Source of the DNA: JAGNXB01 sp964471595
GTDB taxonomy: Bacteria > Bacteroidota > Bacteroidia > Chitinophagales > Saprospiraceae
Direction: 5' to 3'
DNA length: 17,034 nucleotides
Assembly (NCBI GenBank): GCA_964471595.1
Contig: CAYYGN010000043.1
Span: forward strand, 1-17,034
Part shown: positions 7,592 through 14,934 of the stretch, piece after piece
Layout: every line of letters starts with the position of its first letter
Position numbering within the stretch: the stretch's first letter is position 1
Program-made: the position numbers and the translations under genes
The notes under the pieces: model-generated
Databases searched by the model: none
What the model saw: only the letters and a program-made list of their open reading frames with translations
What the model was told of the DNA's origin: nothing

Positions 7592-8127
7592 GCCCTGAGA
7601 TTGAGGAAGTTGCGAAATCCGAAGGTCCCAAACAGGGTCTTTGTGTTCAGATTGTATCCCCCGTCAAGAAAAAGCTCCATGTTGCGGAAATAATCCCTGA
7701 TGCGAAAATAGCCGAGCTCAGCACCCACGGTAAATTGCATTTCGCCGGGTTCGAAGGCATACATCAGGGAAGCTTTGGGCAAGACCGTAAATGCGTTGGA
7801 ATCGTGATGGGCGCATTTGTTGCCGTTGGTTCGCCACATGCCGGCGCCGGCTTCCAGGCGTACATAGGGCAGCCACAAAAAGGATTTTTCTATTTCGTCT
7901 GACTCGAAGTCGGCCGTCACCGCTGTGCCTCCACTCAATCTGGTCATCAGATAGTGGGTACCCGCCCCGAAACCAAAATCGATACCCATTCCGGCATTAT
8001 TCGTAATAGCCTCCAGATTGGGGCTGTGGAAGTAAATCGAAGGGGCATCCAGGAACATCCTGATCTCCTGGCTGAACGCAATGCCCCAGCAGGAAGTGGC
8101 CAACAGAAAACTCAAGAACCATTTCAT
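7588..8127 (-). CDS. Small outer-membrane beta-barrel-like protein, unrecognised
   Basis: The protein has 179 residues. Residues 1-19 are a signal peptide (MKWFLSFLLATSCWGIAFS, then QE). The mature part shows alternating polar and hydrophobic stretches rich in Gly and aromatic residues (GIDFGFGAGTHYLMTRLSG, LPYVRLEAGAGMW, FTVGAELGYFRIRDYF, LFGTFGFRNFL), typical of an eight-strand outer-membrane barrel. I do not recognise a named family. A Cys-His pair in a loop (KCAHHDS) is the only notable hydrophilic motif. It is convergent with comF and divergent from purF, with a near-consensus -7 box upstream. Location in the outer membrane is an inference from the composition. Confidence 0.75.
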   Translation of the reverse strand: MKWFLSFLLATSCWGIAFSQEIRMFLDAPSIYFHSPNLEAITNNAGMGIDFGFGAGTHYLMTRLSGGTAVTADFESDEIEKSFLWLPYVRLEAGAGMWRTNGNKCAHHDSNAFTVLPKASLMYAFEPGEMQFTVGAELGYFRIRDYFRNMELFLDGGYNLNTKTLFGTFGFRNFLNLRA

Positions 8128-8148
8128 CGTGTATGCAGTTATTCCGGC

Positions 8149-8156
8149 TAAAGATA
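8149..8156 (-). promoter_or_regulatory. Near-consensus -7 box (TATCTTTA) for the small barrel gene
   Basis: On the minus strand this reads TATCTTTA, one mismatch from TAnnTTTG, and ends 21 nt before the ATG at 8125-8127. It lies back to back with the purF box at 8201-8208. No -33 TTG at good spacing. Confidence 0.35.
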
Positions 8157-8200
8157 GTCCTCCTCCTTCAAACGCTGCCTGAAGAGGCCGCAGGTTGGGC

Positions 8201-8208
8201 TATCTTTG
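8201..8208 (+). promoter_or_regulatory. Bacteroidota-type -7 box (TATCTTTG) for purF
   Basis: TATCTTTG is a full match to TAnnTTTG, 16 nt before the purF ATG at 8225. A CTG at 8179-8181, 19 nt upstream of the box, is a partial match to the -33 TTG. Because the box lies inside the reading frame that could start at the TTG at 8195, it supports 8225 as the true start. Confidence 0.6.
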
Positions 8209-8224
8209 CGGTTCCAATCAGCTT

Positions 8225-10117
8225 ATGAGCGATCCCATCAAACACGAGTGCGGACTGGCGGTCGTCCGCCTGCGCCAGCCGGTCCGCTATTTTCAGGAAA
8301 AATACGGCAACCCGCTTTACGGGATCCACAAGTTGCGCCTCCTGATGCAAAAGATGCGCAACCGCGGGCAGGACGGGGCCGGTCTCGCAACCATCAAACT
8401 CCATCCCGAGCCGGGCCAGCGCTATATCAGCCGAAGGCGAAGTGTCAGCCCCGATTATCTCAAAGATCTCTTTGCCGGCGTTTACGGCCATTTTACCAAC
8501 CTGTCGCCCGAGCAGATGGCCGATACCGATTGGCTGTATCACGCCAAACCCTACACCGGCGAATTGCTGCTGGGTCATCTCCGGTACGGTACACACGGTG
8601 ACAATTCCATCGAGACCTGCCACCCCTTCTTGCGACAGAACAACTGGATGACCCGCAATCTCGTATTGGCCGGCAATTTCAACATGACCAATGTGGACGA
8701 GCTCTTCCAGCAACTCATCGAACTGGGCCAATACCCCAAGGAGCGGTCGGACACCGTTACGGTCATGGAAAAGATCGGCCATTTTCTCGACGACGAGGTC
8801 CAACGCCTTTACACCTGGTTCAAACCCGACGGCTACGACAACCGCCAGATCAATGATCTGATCATTGAACACCTCGACATTCAGCGACTGCTTCGCCGGG
8901 CCACCCGCAAATTCGACGGCGGCTACGCCATTGCCGGATTGCTGGGACATGGGGATGCCTTCGTCATTCGCGACCCGTCGGGAATTCGCCCTGCTTTCTA
9001 TTATGAAGACGAAGAAATAGCAGTAGCTGCCTCCGAGCGCCCGGCCATCCAAACCGCCATGAATGCCCATTTTGATCATGTACGCGAGTTGAGACCCGGC
9101 CACGCACTCATCCTGCGCCGCAACGGTCAGGTCGAGGAAGTACCCTTCACCGACCCCCGTCCCCCTGCTGCCTGCAGCTTCGAACGCATTTATTTCAGTC
9201 GCGGAACAGACCGGGAAATTTACCAGGAACGCCGCCGACTGGGCGAATACCTGGCGGGACGCGTCCTCGAACGCGTCAACCACGACCTTGAGAATACCGT
9301 CTTCTCCTTTGTACCCAATACCGCAGAAGTGGCCTTCTTCGGGTTTATCAGAGGAATCGAACAACAGGAAGCGCTGCGCAAATCAAAGGATATCCTCGCT
9401 TTGGGAGCAACACCCGACCCCGATCACCTTCAACGCATACTTTCCCGATGTGCACGAGTGGAAAAACTGGTGGTCAAGGATGAAAAACTCCGCACCTTCA
9501 TCAGCGCCGATCAGGCAAGAGGAGAACTCGTTTCCCACGTTTACGATGTGACCTACGGCATTATCCGGGACGGTATCGATACCGTAGTCCTGCTGGACGA
9601 TTCCATCGTAAGAGGGACTACCCTGCAGGACAGCCTGATTGCCATTGTGGCGCGATTGCGACCCGGCAAAATCATCATCGTATCCTCCGCCCCCCAGATA
9701 CGCTACCCCGATTGTTATGGCATTGACATGTCCAAAATGGGCGAATTTGTCGCTTTTCGTGCCCTGATCCGGCTACTGCACCGTGACGGTAAAGAACATC
9801 TTCTTCAGGATGCCTATGAACGGTGCAAAGCCTCCGAAAGTCTCCCACTTTCCGAAATGCAGAATGAGGTGCGTTCGCTCTACGACCATTACTCCGTGGA
9901 AGAACTGTCGGATGAAATCGCCCGACTGGTTACTCCAGCCGGTCTGGACATCCCCGTGGAAGTCATTTACCAAACCCTGGAAGATCTGCACAAAGCCTGT
10001 CCCAAGACAACCGGCGATTGGTATTTTTCGGGCAGGTATCCTACCCCCGGAGGAAACCGCGTCGTCAACCGGGCTTTCATCAATTTTATGGAGAAACGAA
10101 ATGTAAGAGCCTACTGA
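8225..10117 (+). CDS. purF: Amidophosphoribosyltransferase, long Bacteroidota form
   Basis: The protein has 630 residues, against about 470-510 for classical PurF. It catalyses the first step of purine synthesis: glutamine plus PRPP to phosphoribosylamine. The N-terminal class II glutaminase domain has its nucleophile at Cys9 in KHECGLAVV, so eight residues would have to be removed by processing. NRGQDGAGLA (near 48-57) and HLRYGTHG follow the glutaminase pattern. DGGYAIAGL and IRDPSGIRPAFYY match the linker region. The phosphoribosyltransferase part has LLDDSIVRGTT with Asp458 and Asp459 and the downstream PDCYGIDMSKMGEF. Extra length lies in an insertion near 150-230 and in a C-terminal extension ending in RYPTPGGNRVVNRAF. 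The ATG at 8225 is preferred to the TTG at 8195, which is upstream of the -7 box. A membrane methyltransferase-like gene follows after 10 bp. Confidence 0.9.
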   Translation: MSDPIKHECGLAVVRLRQPVRYFQEKYGNPLYGIHKLRLLMQKMRNRGQDGAGLATIKLHPEPGQRYISRRRSVSPDYLKDLFAGVYGHFTNLSPEQMADTDWLYHAKPYTGELLLGHLRYGTHGDNSIETCHPFLRQNNWMTRNLVLAGNFNMTNVDELFQQLIELGQYPKERSDTVTVMEKIGHFLDDEVQRLYTWFKPDGYDNRQINDLIIEHLDIQRLLRRATRKFDGGYAIAGLLGHGDAFVIRDPSGIRPAFYYEDEEIAVAASERPAIQTAMNAHFDHVRELRPGHALILRRNGQVEEVPFTDPRPPAACSFERIYFSRGTDREIYQERRRLGEYLAGRVLERVNHDLENTVFSFVPNTAEVAFFGFIRGIEQQEALRKSKDILALGATPDPDHLQRILSRCARVEKLVVKDEKLRTFISADQARGELVSHVYDVTYGIIRDGIDTVVLLDDSIVRGTTLQDSLIAIVARLRPGKIIIVSSAPQIRYPDCYGIDMSKMGEFVAFRALIRLLHRDGKEHLLQDAYERCKASESLPLSEMQNEVRSLYDHYSVEELSDEIARLVTPAGLDIPVEVIYQTLEDLHKACPKTTGDWYFSGRYPTPGGNRVVNRAFINFMEKRNVRAY

Positions 10118-10127
10118 ATCCAGCATC

Positions 10128-10589
10128 ATGACCCATCCGCCATCCTTACCCGGCTCCACCATGCTCACCGCCTCCTCCGCAGTAGGTATCCTCCTGATCT
10201 TCTTCGCCAATACTTTGCTTCCTCTGCCCATCGTCACCCAAATGGGCCGATGGTCGGAATTTCTTGTTGTTTTGGCGGTCGTCCTGATGATATGGTCCAT
10301 ACTTACCCTGGGCCGCATGATGTTTACGGCTGGCCCTCCGGCTCACCTTGTCACCCATGGTCTATACCGTTACAGTCGACATCCTTTCTATTTTTCCCTG
10401 ATCCTTGGGTTTACCGGTCTGGCCCTGGCCTCCAACAACTGGATCGCCCTGGGGGCTGCCCTCCTGATCATTTTGCCCGTACAGATTTTGCGTGCACAAC
10501 GGGAAGAACACCAAATGGCCGCTCATTTTGGGGAGGAATGGGATTTTTACAAAGCCCGCACCGCCTTCATGATTCCAGGTCTTTGGTAA
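10128..10589 (+). CDS. Isoprenylcysteine carboxyl methyltransferase / phospholipid methyltransferase-like membrane protein
   Basis: The protein has 153 residues with about four membrane segments (near 14-33, 43-62, 87-101, 104-121). The family signature is clear: LVTHGLYRYSRHPFYFSLIL at 74-93, then the cytoplasmic C-terminal REEHQMAAHFGEEWDFYKAR with Glu126/Glu127. Both motifs form the SAM-binding pocket in the ICMT/PEMT superfamily. The bacterial substrate could be an isoprenoid, a phospholipid head group or another membrane thiol or carboxyl; the sequence does not say. The ATG lies 10 bp after the purF stop, so the two are probably co-transcribed, though no metabolic link is obvious. It is convergent with the next gene across a 19-bp gap. 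Confidence 0.85.
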   Translation: MTHPPSLPGSTMLTASSAVGILLIFFANTLLPLPIVTQMGRWSEFLVVLAVVLMIWSILTLGRMMFTAGPPAHLVTHGLYRYSRHPFYFSLILGFTGLALASNNWIALGAALLIILPVQILRAQREEHQMAAHFGEEWDFYKARTAFMIPGLW

Positions 10590-10608
10590 TATGGTTCCCG
10601 CCGGTTAT

Positions 10609-11202
10609 TCAGGGTTTTGACTCGTGTTGTTCCCGGGAATTGTCTGTCTGGCCGAATGCCTCAAGCATTTCACGCACCAGATCCATGCGCCGGCGGTATT
10701 GCCGGCGATCCATGTACACCGCATAGAGGACCAGAAGCAACGCAGGAAGCAGGCTCCACAACAATAAGGCCCCATCGAACTCCTCCCTCAAGGCCGCCGG
10801 GTTTTCCATCTGCGTTATGGCAAACATAGCGGATGCAAGGACACCACCGGTGACATACAACCAGCCCGGTTTCCTGTTGGCTTCTATCCATTCACCGACT
10901 TGGGGGATTTGATCCTTGACCGGCAGCCGGCTGATGGCATGCCAGGCATGTTGCGGATTGTTCCGCCTGTAACGCCACCAGGAAATCACCCCCACCAACC
11001 AACAGACAAATCCGGCCATGTACATCCATGAGGAAGTGTCAAAGGCGTAAAACACCATAAAAAACATGGAAGCAATGCCAAACCAGACAAAAGGACCAAA
11101 CCGGTACCACCACGCATCCTGTTTCATACTTTGAAGCAATTCCTGCCAGGCAACGGCCAGTGCCTCGGGACTGTAAGGTGATTGCGTTGATTTCGGATCC
11201 AT
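10609..11202 (-). CDS. Four-helix membrane protein of unknown function
   Basis: The protein has 197 residues. Four hydrophobic segments lie in two pairs: about 36-54 and 57-76, then 113-130 and 144-164. A 35-residue cationic, Trp-rich loop (RYRRNNPQHAWHAISRLP) joins the pairs. The N-terminal 30 residues form an amphipathic helix-like stretch (EALAVAWQELLQSMKQD). The last helix is followed by a highly basic RRQYRRRMDLVREML tail, which suggests that the C-terminus is cytoplasmic. I do not recognise a family; the two-plus-two helix layout resembles uncharacterised integral membrane proteins often found beside sigma-factor genes, but none is here. The ATG at 11200-11202 is chosen; the frame is open upstream to a TTG at 11232. 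A TAAATTTG box precedes it, and it is divergent from the patatin gene. Confidence 0.75.
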   Translation of the reverse strand: MDPKSTQSPYSPEALAVAWQELLQSMKQDAWWYRFGPFVWFGIASMFFMVFYAFDTSSWMYMAGFVCWLVGVISWWRYRRNNPQHAWHAISRLPVKDQIPQVGEWIEANRKPGWLYVTGGVLASAMFAITQMENPAALREEFDGALLLWSLLPALLLVLYAVYMDRRQYRRRMDLVREMLEAFGQTDNSREQHESKP

Positions 11203-11242
11203 CCTGGATTTCGGATTTTGTGGTTGGTGCAACCTGTGGATA

Positions 11243-11250
11243 CAAATTTA
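11243..11250 (-). promoter_or_regulatory. Bacteroidota-type -7 box (TAAATTTG) for the four-helix membrane protein
   Basis: TAAATTTG on the minus strand matches TAnnTTTG. It ends 40 nt before the ATG at 11202 and 10 nt before the TTG at 11232. Its position favours the ATG as the start with an ordinary leader. No -33 TTG was found. Confidence 0.45.
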
Positions 11251-11293
11251 ACCTACGGGATCATACTTCTTGCCTAACCGTTACCTTGCCGGC

Positions 11294-12118
11294 ATGAAAC
11301 CCTCAGGACATCCCTCTGAAAAACATCGTCTCGGATTGGTTCTTTCAGGGGGTGGCGTCCGCGGAGCTGCTCATGCCGGTGCTTTGCAAGCTTTGGAAGA
11401 ACTAGGCATTTGGGTAGATACCATTTCAGGCACAAGTGCCGGTGCTCTGGTAGGTGCCATGTACGCCGGCGGTATTGCCCCGAAGGAAATCCTCCGGTTT
11501 TTCAAGGAAACCCCACTTTTCCATTGGTCGCATCTCACCTGGCAAAAACCGGGTCTGATCAATACAGAGGCATTCGTACGTGTATTGCGCCGGTTTTTCC
11601 CGAAGGATGACTTTGGCGATCTCATGAAACCCATTTATATCACTGCCACAGATCTCATGAAGGCAGACGAAATCTGTTTTCATGAAGGTCCCCTGATCCG
11701 GGCGATCCTCGCTTCCTGTGCCTTTCCTGTCGTCTTTTCACCGGTGGAAATAGATGGCCGACCCTATGCCGACGGGGGTATCCTCAATAATTTTCCCGTC
11801 GAGCCCATCCGCGACCAATGCCACAAGGTGGTCGGCATTTTCGTACATGTCCTTCGGGAAATGGAAGCCAACACCATCGACTCCTCACTTCGGCTGATGC
11901 ACCGCGCTTATGAAATCGTAACCATCCGTGACGCAGTGGCCAAATTCGAACAATGCGACATGATCATCAATCCGGCTGAACTGGGTCGTTATTTCCTTTT
12001 CGACCTCAGGCAGGTCGATGAGATTTACCAGATCGGATACGAATCCACCCTGAAACAAGGACCTGCCCTCCAGCGCTTGTACAAGTCAGCTACCCAGGCA
12101 AAAAAAAGGCACGTCTGA
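11294..12118 (+). CDS. Patatin-like phospholipase (RssA/YchK-type)
   Basis: The protein has 274 residues. Oxyanion-hole motif GGGVRG at 19-24 (LVLSGGGVRGAAHAGALQAL), nucleophile elbow GTSAG at 46-50 with Ser48, and DGG with the catalytic Asp160 (RPYADGGILNNFP). Together these give the complete Ser-Asp dyad of the patatin family, so the enzyme should be active. It has no signal peptide or membrane segment, so it is probably cytoplasmic or loosely membrane-associated, hydrolysing acyl esters of lipids. Size and motif spacing match the short bacterial RssA-like group. The ATG at 11294 is chosen; a TTG at 11270 would add eight residues that do not look conserved. No good -7 box is visible before it; TACCTTGC at 11282-11289 is a poor match. 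mvaD follows after 20 bp. Confidence 0.92.
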   Translation: MKPSGHPSEKHRLGLVLSGGGVRGAAHAGALQALEELGIWVDTISGTSAGALVGAMYAGGIAPKEILRFFKETPLFHWSHLTWQKPGLINTEAFVRVLRRFFPKDDFGDLMKPIYITATDLMKADEICFHEGPLIRAILASCAFPVVFSPVEIDGRPYADGGILNNFPVEPIRDQCHKVVGIFVHVLREMEANTIDSSLRLMHRAYEIVTIRDAVAKFEQCDMIINPAELGRYFLFDLRQVDEIYQIGYESTLKQGPALQRLYKSATQAKKRHV

Positions 12119-12126
12119 AGGGTCAT

Positions 12127-12134
12127 TATCTTTG
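12127..12134 (+). promoter_or_regulatory. Bacteroidota-type -7 box (TATCTTTG) 4 nt before the mvaD ATG
   Basis: TATCTTTG is a full match to TAnnTTTG and is followed by only four bases (AGCC) before the ATG at 12139. A transcript starting a few bases after this box would begin at or very near the start codon. No TTG is present around -33, where the patatin 3' end gives an A-rich stretch. Confidence 0.5.
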
Positions 12135-12138
12135 AGCC

Positions 12139-13233
12139 ATGACTTTGGATTACCGCAACTCCCACTTGTTGCTGGACACATCATCGGTCCTGGAAGGCAG
12201 TGTCACATGGCGCAGCCCTTCCAATCTGGCTTTAATCAAATACTGGGGAAAGCACGGCCAACAATTGCCCCGCAACCCTTCCATCAGCATTACGCTGCAA
12301 GAGGCCTATACGCATACCCGACTTTCATTTCGACGCCGTGAAGGCGTGCCCTCATCCGCCATTTCACTCCATCTGCAATTCAACGGCCATCCGGAACCGG
12401 CATTTGCGGAAAGGATGTCCCGGTTTCTGGAAACGCTTACAGAAATCTTTCCTTTCCTGAGGCAATTGGAACTAGACCTGGATACCCTTAATTCTTTCCC
12501 GCACAGCAGCGGCATTGCCAGTTCGGCCTCCGCCATGAGTGCCTTGGCCCTTTGCCTTTGTACCCTGGAACAAAAATTCTTCGGCACCCTGGAAAACCGC
12601 GACGACTTTCTGCGCAAAGCCTCCTACATCGCCCGTCTGGGTTCCGGCAGCGCTTGTCGATCTGTCTATCCCGTTATCGCCGCATGGGGGCGGCACGGTT
12701 CCCTCGATGGCAGCAGCGATGAATACGCCATACCTGCCGCCCATTTGGCTCATCCATCCTTTCACACCCTGCGCAACACCATCCTGATCGTCAGCAGCAA
12801 AAGCAAGGCAGTTTCGAGCTCGGCCGGTCACATGCTGATGGACCAGCATCCTTACGCCAGCGTGCGCTATGCCCAGGCTGCACAACGTCTGGGGCAGCTC
12901 CTTCCGGTACTTCGTCAAGGAGATTGGGAGACCTTTGGTCAAATCGTGGAAGACGAAGCGCTTACCCTCCATGCCCTGATGATGGCCTCCCGGCCTTCCT
13001 TTGTTCTCATGCAACCACAATCCTTGTCCCTCATGGAGCGGATTCGGCAATTCCGGAAAGAAACAGGCCATCCGGTATGCTTCAGTCTGGATGCCGGGCC
13101 CAATCTCCATGTGCTTTATCCGGAAGCAGCGTCGGCTCCGGTAGAGGCATTCCTGAGAGAACAATGTCTGCCGTTGTGCGAACAGGGTGCTTTCATCGCA
13201 GACCGCGCCGGTCAGGGCCCTGCCGAGGAATGA
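12139..13233 (+). CDS. mvaD: Diphosphomevalonate decarboxylase (mevalonate pathway)
   Basis: The protein has 364 residues with the GHMP-kinase fold. By family it converts mevalonate 5-diphosphate to isopentenyl diphosphate with ATP. Motifs: NLALIKYWGKHGQQLPRNPS from residue 29, the phosphate-binding loop PHSSGIASSASAMSALA at 121-137, ARLGSGSACRSVYP at 166-178, and SLDAGPNLH at 316-324 with the catalytic Asp318. The sequence after KYWGK (HGQQLPRNPSIS) is the pattern I associate with Bacteroidota enzymes. A related phosphomevalonate or mevalonate-3-phosphate decarboxylase is the main alternative. No other mevalonate-pathway gene is in the window. The gene follows the patatin gene by 20 bp and has its own -7 box. 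It is convergent with the transporter gene across 22 bp. Confidence 0.92.
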   Translation: MTLDYRNSHLLLDTSSVLEGSVTWRSPSNLALIKYWGKHGQQLPRNPSISITLQEAYTHTRLSFRRREGVPSSAISLHLQFNGHPEPAFAERMSRFLETLTEIFPFLRQLELDLDTLNSFPHSSGIASSASAMSALALCLCTLEQKFFGTLENRDDFLRKASYIARLGSGSACRSVYPVIAAWGRHGSLDGSSDEYAIPAAHLAHPSFHTLRNTILIVSSKSKAVSSSAGHMLMDQHPYASVRYAQAAQRLGQLLPVLRQGDWETFGQIVEDEALTLHALMMASRPSFVLMQPQSLSLMERIRQFRKETGHPVCFSLDAGPNLHVLYPEAASAPVEAFLREQCLPLCEQGAFIADRAGQGPAEE

Positions 13234-13255
13234 ATCAATGGGTGAATCACCTGCA

Positions 13256-14635
13256 TCAATCCCCGTGCTTCACCCTGAATCCTTTGCGCATCCAATCCCT
13301 GGCCAGGAACAGGGCTACCGGACTGATCATCGCAATACATCCGTAGATAAGCCACATGGTCTCGGTGTCCAGATCCGCCATCGGCGAATCATCCGGACAA
13401 TATTTCATCAGGAACCACCCCGCATATAGACTGGTCACCACCTTGGTCAAAAACCAGGGAAACTGCCCGAGCCCCATGTAAATGCCGGTCATGTTCTTCG
13501 GAGCTATGTCCGCCACCCATTGAAGAAATCTGGGTTGCCAAATGGCCTCTCCGATGGTCATGACGACCAGAAACGCAAAAAGGGTCCCTACATGTGGACC
13601 CGTTGCCAGGATAAAAGGGGACAAACCCATGATCGTGGTGCCCAAAATCATCATCCGATAGGTATCTTTTGTCGCCGTGTATATGGCCACTATGGGCGTC
13701 AGAATGAAAATGAGCAAAGGATTGAAATTGACAAAAAACTCGAAGTTTTCCTGCACGATCCCTGAAAACGCCCTTTCACAATATTGAGGAATGGTCAGCC
13801 AGTTGTGCGCGAACAGGGTTTGTACGGGGATGAGGATAAAAATGAAAAACATGAAACGAAGGTCCCTGAGCGGAAAATTCCTGATGTAATACATGAATTG
13901 ATCCTTCAATGATCGCTTCTCCTCATCCCCACTTTCCTCCTCCTTATTCCCCGCCAAATGCTGAGCCTGAGCCATCGCCTTTTTGGTGATTAAAATGGCG
14001 ACCAGGGCCATGGCTATTATCGTCACCCCGGCATACAGCCAAAAAACTCCGGTAATCCCGAAGGCCTTTCTGACGGGAGGAGAGATCAGACCTGGCAAAA
14101 AGGCCCCCAGATTCATCAGGGCATACAGCATGGCATATCCCATGGCAGAAGTGGCAGGGGAAGTAAAACGCTTGACAGCCGTATAGGCCGCAGGCTGGTA
14201 TATGCCACTCCCCAACATGACCCAGCATATGCCGAACATGGCCACCAGGTGAGTGCCCGTCCACAGGCCCTGCCCGGGGAGCAGATCCGGTGCCCAGGCA
14301 ATACAAACCCTTCCAATCAGCATCATCCCGAATGCCGTCAGGAGCGCTTTACGTACACCGATCAGATCTACCGCCGCACCCAGAAAAAGCATGGTCAGCG
14401 TAACACCCGCCGTGAGGATGCCCACCATCTGGTCGGCCTGGATATCATTTAGACCGGCATATTCATTGAAATACATGGCCAACAGACCCAACATCCCGAA
14501 ATAGGCAAATCCCTCAAGCAGATAGGTGATGTTGACGCCCCAAAGGGCACGGGGCACCCTGAACAGGTTCAGAAACGGATCAATCATCTCCCGGAGCGCA
14601 TCCCGGATGCCTCCTTTACCGGTTGGTGAAGTCAT
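13256..14635 (-). CDS. MFS transporter, POT (oligopeptide)-like
   Basis: The protein has 459 residues with about 12 membrane segments. The start resembles proton-dependent oligopeptide transporters: LLEGFAYFGMLGLLAMYF parallels the ExxEFxYYG helix of POT proteins, and AAVDLIGVRKAL is the MFS loop 2-3 motif. A charged cytoplasmic loop (KKAMAQAQHLAGNKEEESGDEEKR) joins the two halves. NMTGIYMGLGQFPWFL lies near the end of the second half. It probably imports peptides or a small organic solute with protons through the inner membrane. It is not a close match to any one named subfamily, so the substrate is open. The ATG at 14633-14635 is chosen; an ATG at 14671 would add 12 residues. It lies on the same strand as the esterase but 299 bp downstream, so it probably has its own promoter. 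Confidence 0.85.
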   Translation of the reverse strand: MTSPTGKGGIRDALREMIDPFLNLFRVPRALWGVNITYLLEGFAYFGMLGLLAMYFNEYAGLNDIQADQMVGILTAGVTLTMLFLGAAVDLIGVRKALLTAFGMMLIGRVCIAWAPDLLPGQGLWTGTHLVAMFGICWVMLGSGIYQPAAYTAVKRFTSPATSAMGYAMLYALMNLGAFLPGLISPPVRKAFGITGVFWLYAGVTIIAMALVAILITKKAMAQAQHLAGNKEEESGDEEKRSLKDQFMYYIRNFPLRDLRFMFFIFILIPVQTLFAHNWLTIPQYCERAFSGIVQENFEFFVNFNPLLIFILTPIVAIYTATKDTYRMMILGTTIMGLSPFILATGPHVGTLFAFLVVMTIGEAIWQPRFLQWVADIAPKNMTGIYMGLGQFPWFLTKVVTSLYAGWFLMKYCPDDSPMADLDTETMWLIYGCIAMISPVALFLARDWMRKGFRVKHGD

Positions 14636-14934
14636 GTAAGCGCAATTGAAACCGGAAGATAATACGGCCATGGCGATCCCGTATACGGCTACTCCAGGGG
14701 TTCGTATTCCAGGGAAAACCGACTTGACCTGCCAACCGACCCTCGCGAGGGTATACCGCTATCCGGATCTGCCTGGGTGGAGCCATTGACGTCAAAGCAG
14801 GCGGCAAATGCCGAAAAGGGTTGCCCGTTGTTCGGACAGGGTCCGGAATTCACAGGTACTTCCGGTACAACAGGAAGTAGTCCTCAAGGGGCATGAATGC
14901 CAGCAACAATGAGAGAGGCGTGAACCTCAGGAGC
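14636..14934 (-). other. 299-bp gap with a possible gene fragment
   Basis: No confident gene is present between the esterase stop and the transporter start. On the minus strand a frame is open from 14883 to a TAG at 14689-14691 (64 codons). It reads plausibly as protein (for example PCPNNGQPFSAFAACFDVNG and SSRFSLEYEPLE at the end) but has no ATG; a GTG at 14853 is the only usual start. It may be a decayed gene end or chance. A weak TATCTTCC at 14654-14661 could be a transporter -7 box with two mismatches. No tRNA or terminator was seen. Confidence 0.3.

Noticed and set aside
8168..9364. 398-codon open frame on the minus strand across purF
   Set aside because: It is antisense to the conserved glutaminase part of purF, has no recognisable motif and reflects the high-GC codon pattern of the plus-strand gene.
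14636..14720. tRNA-like GGTTCG near 14699
   Set aside because: No pairing stem follows the loop and no other tRNA arm is present.
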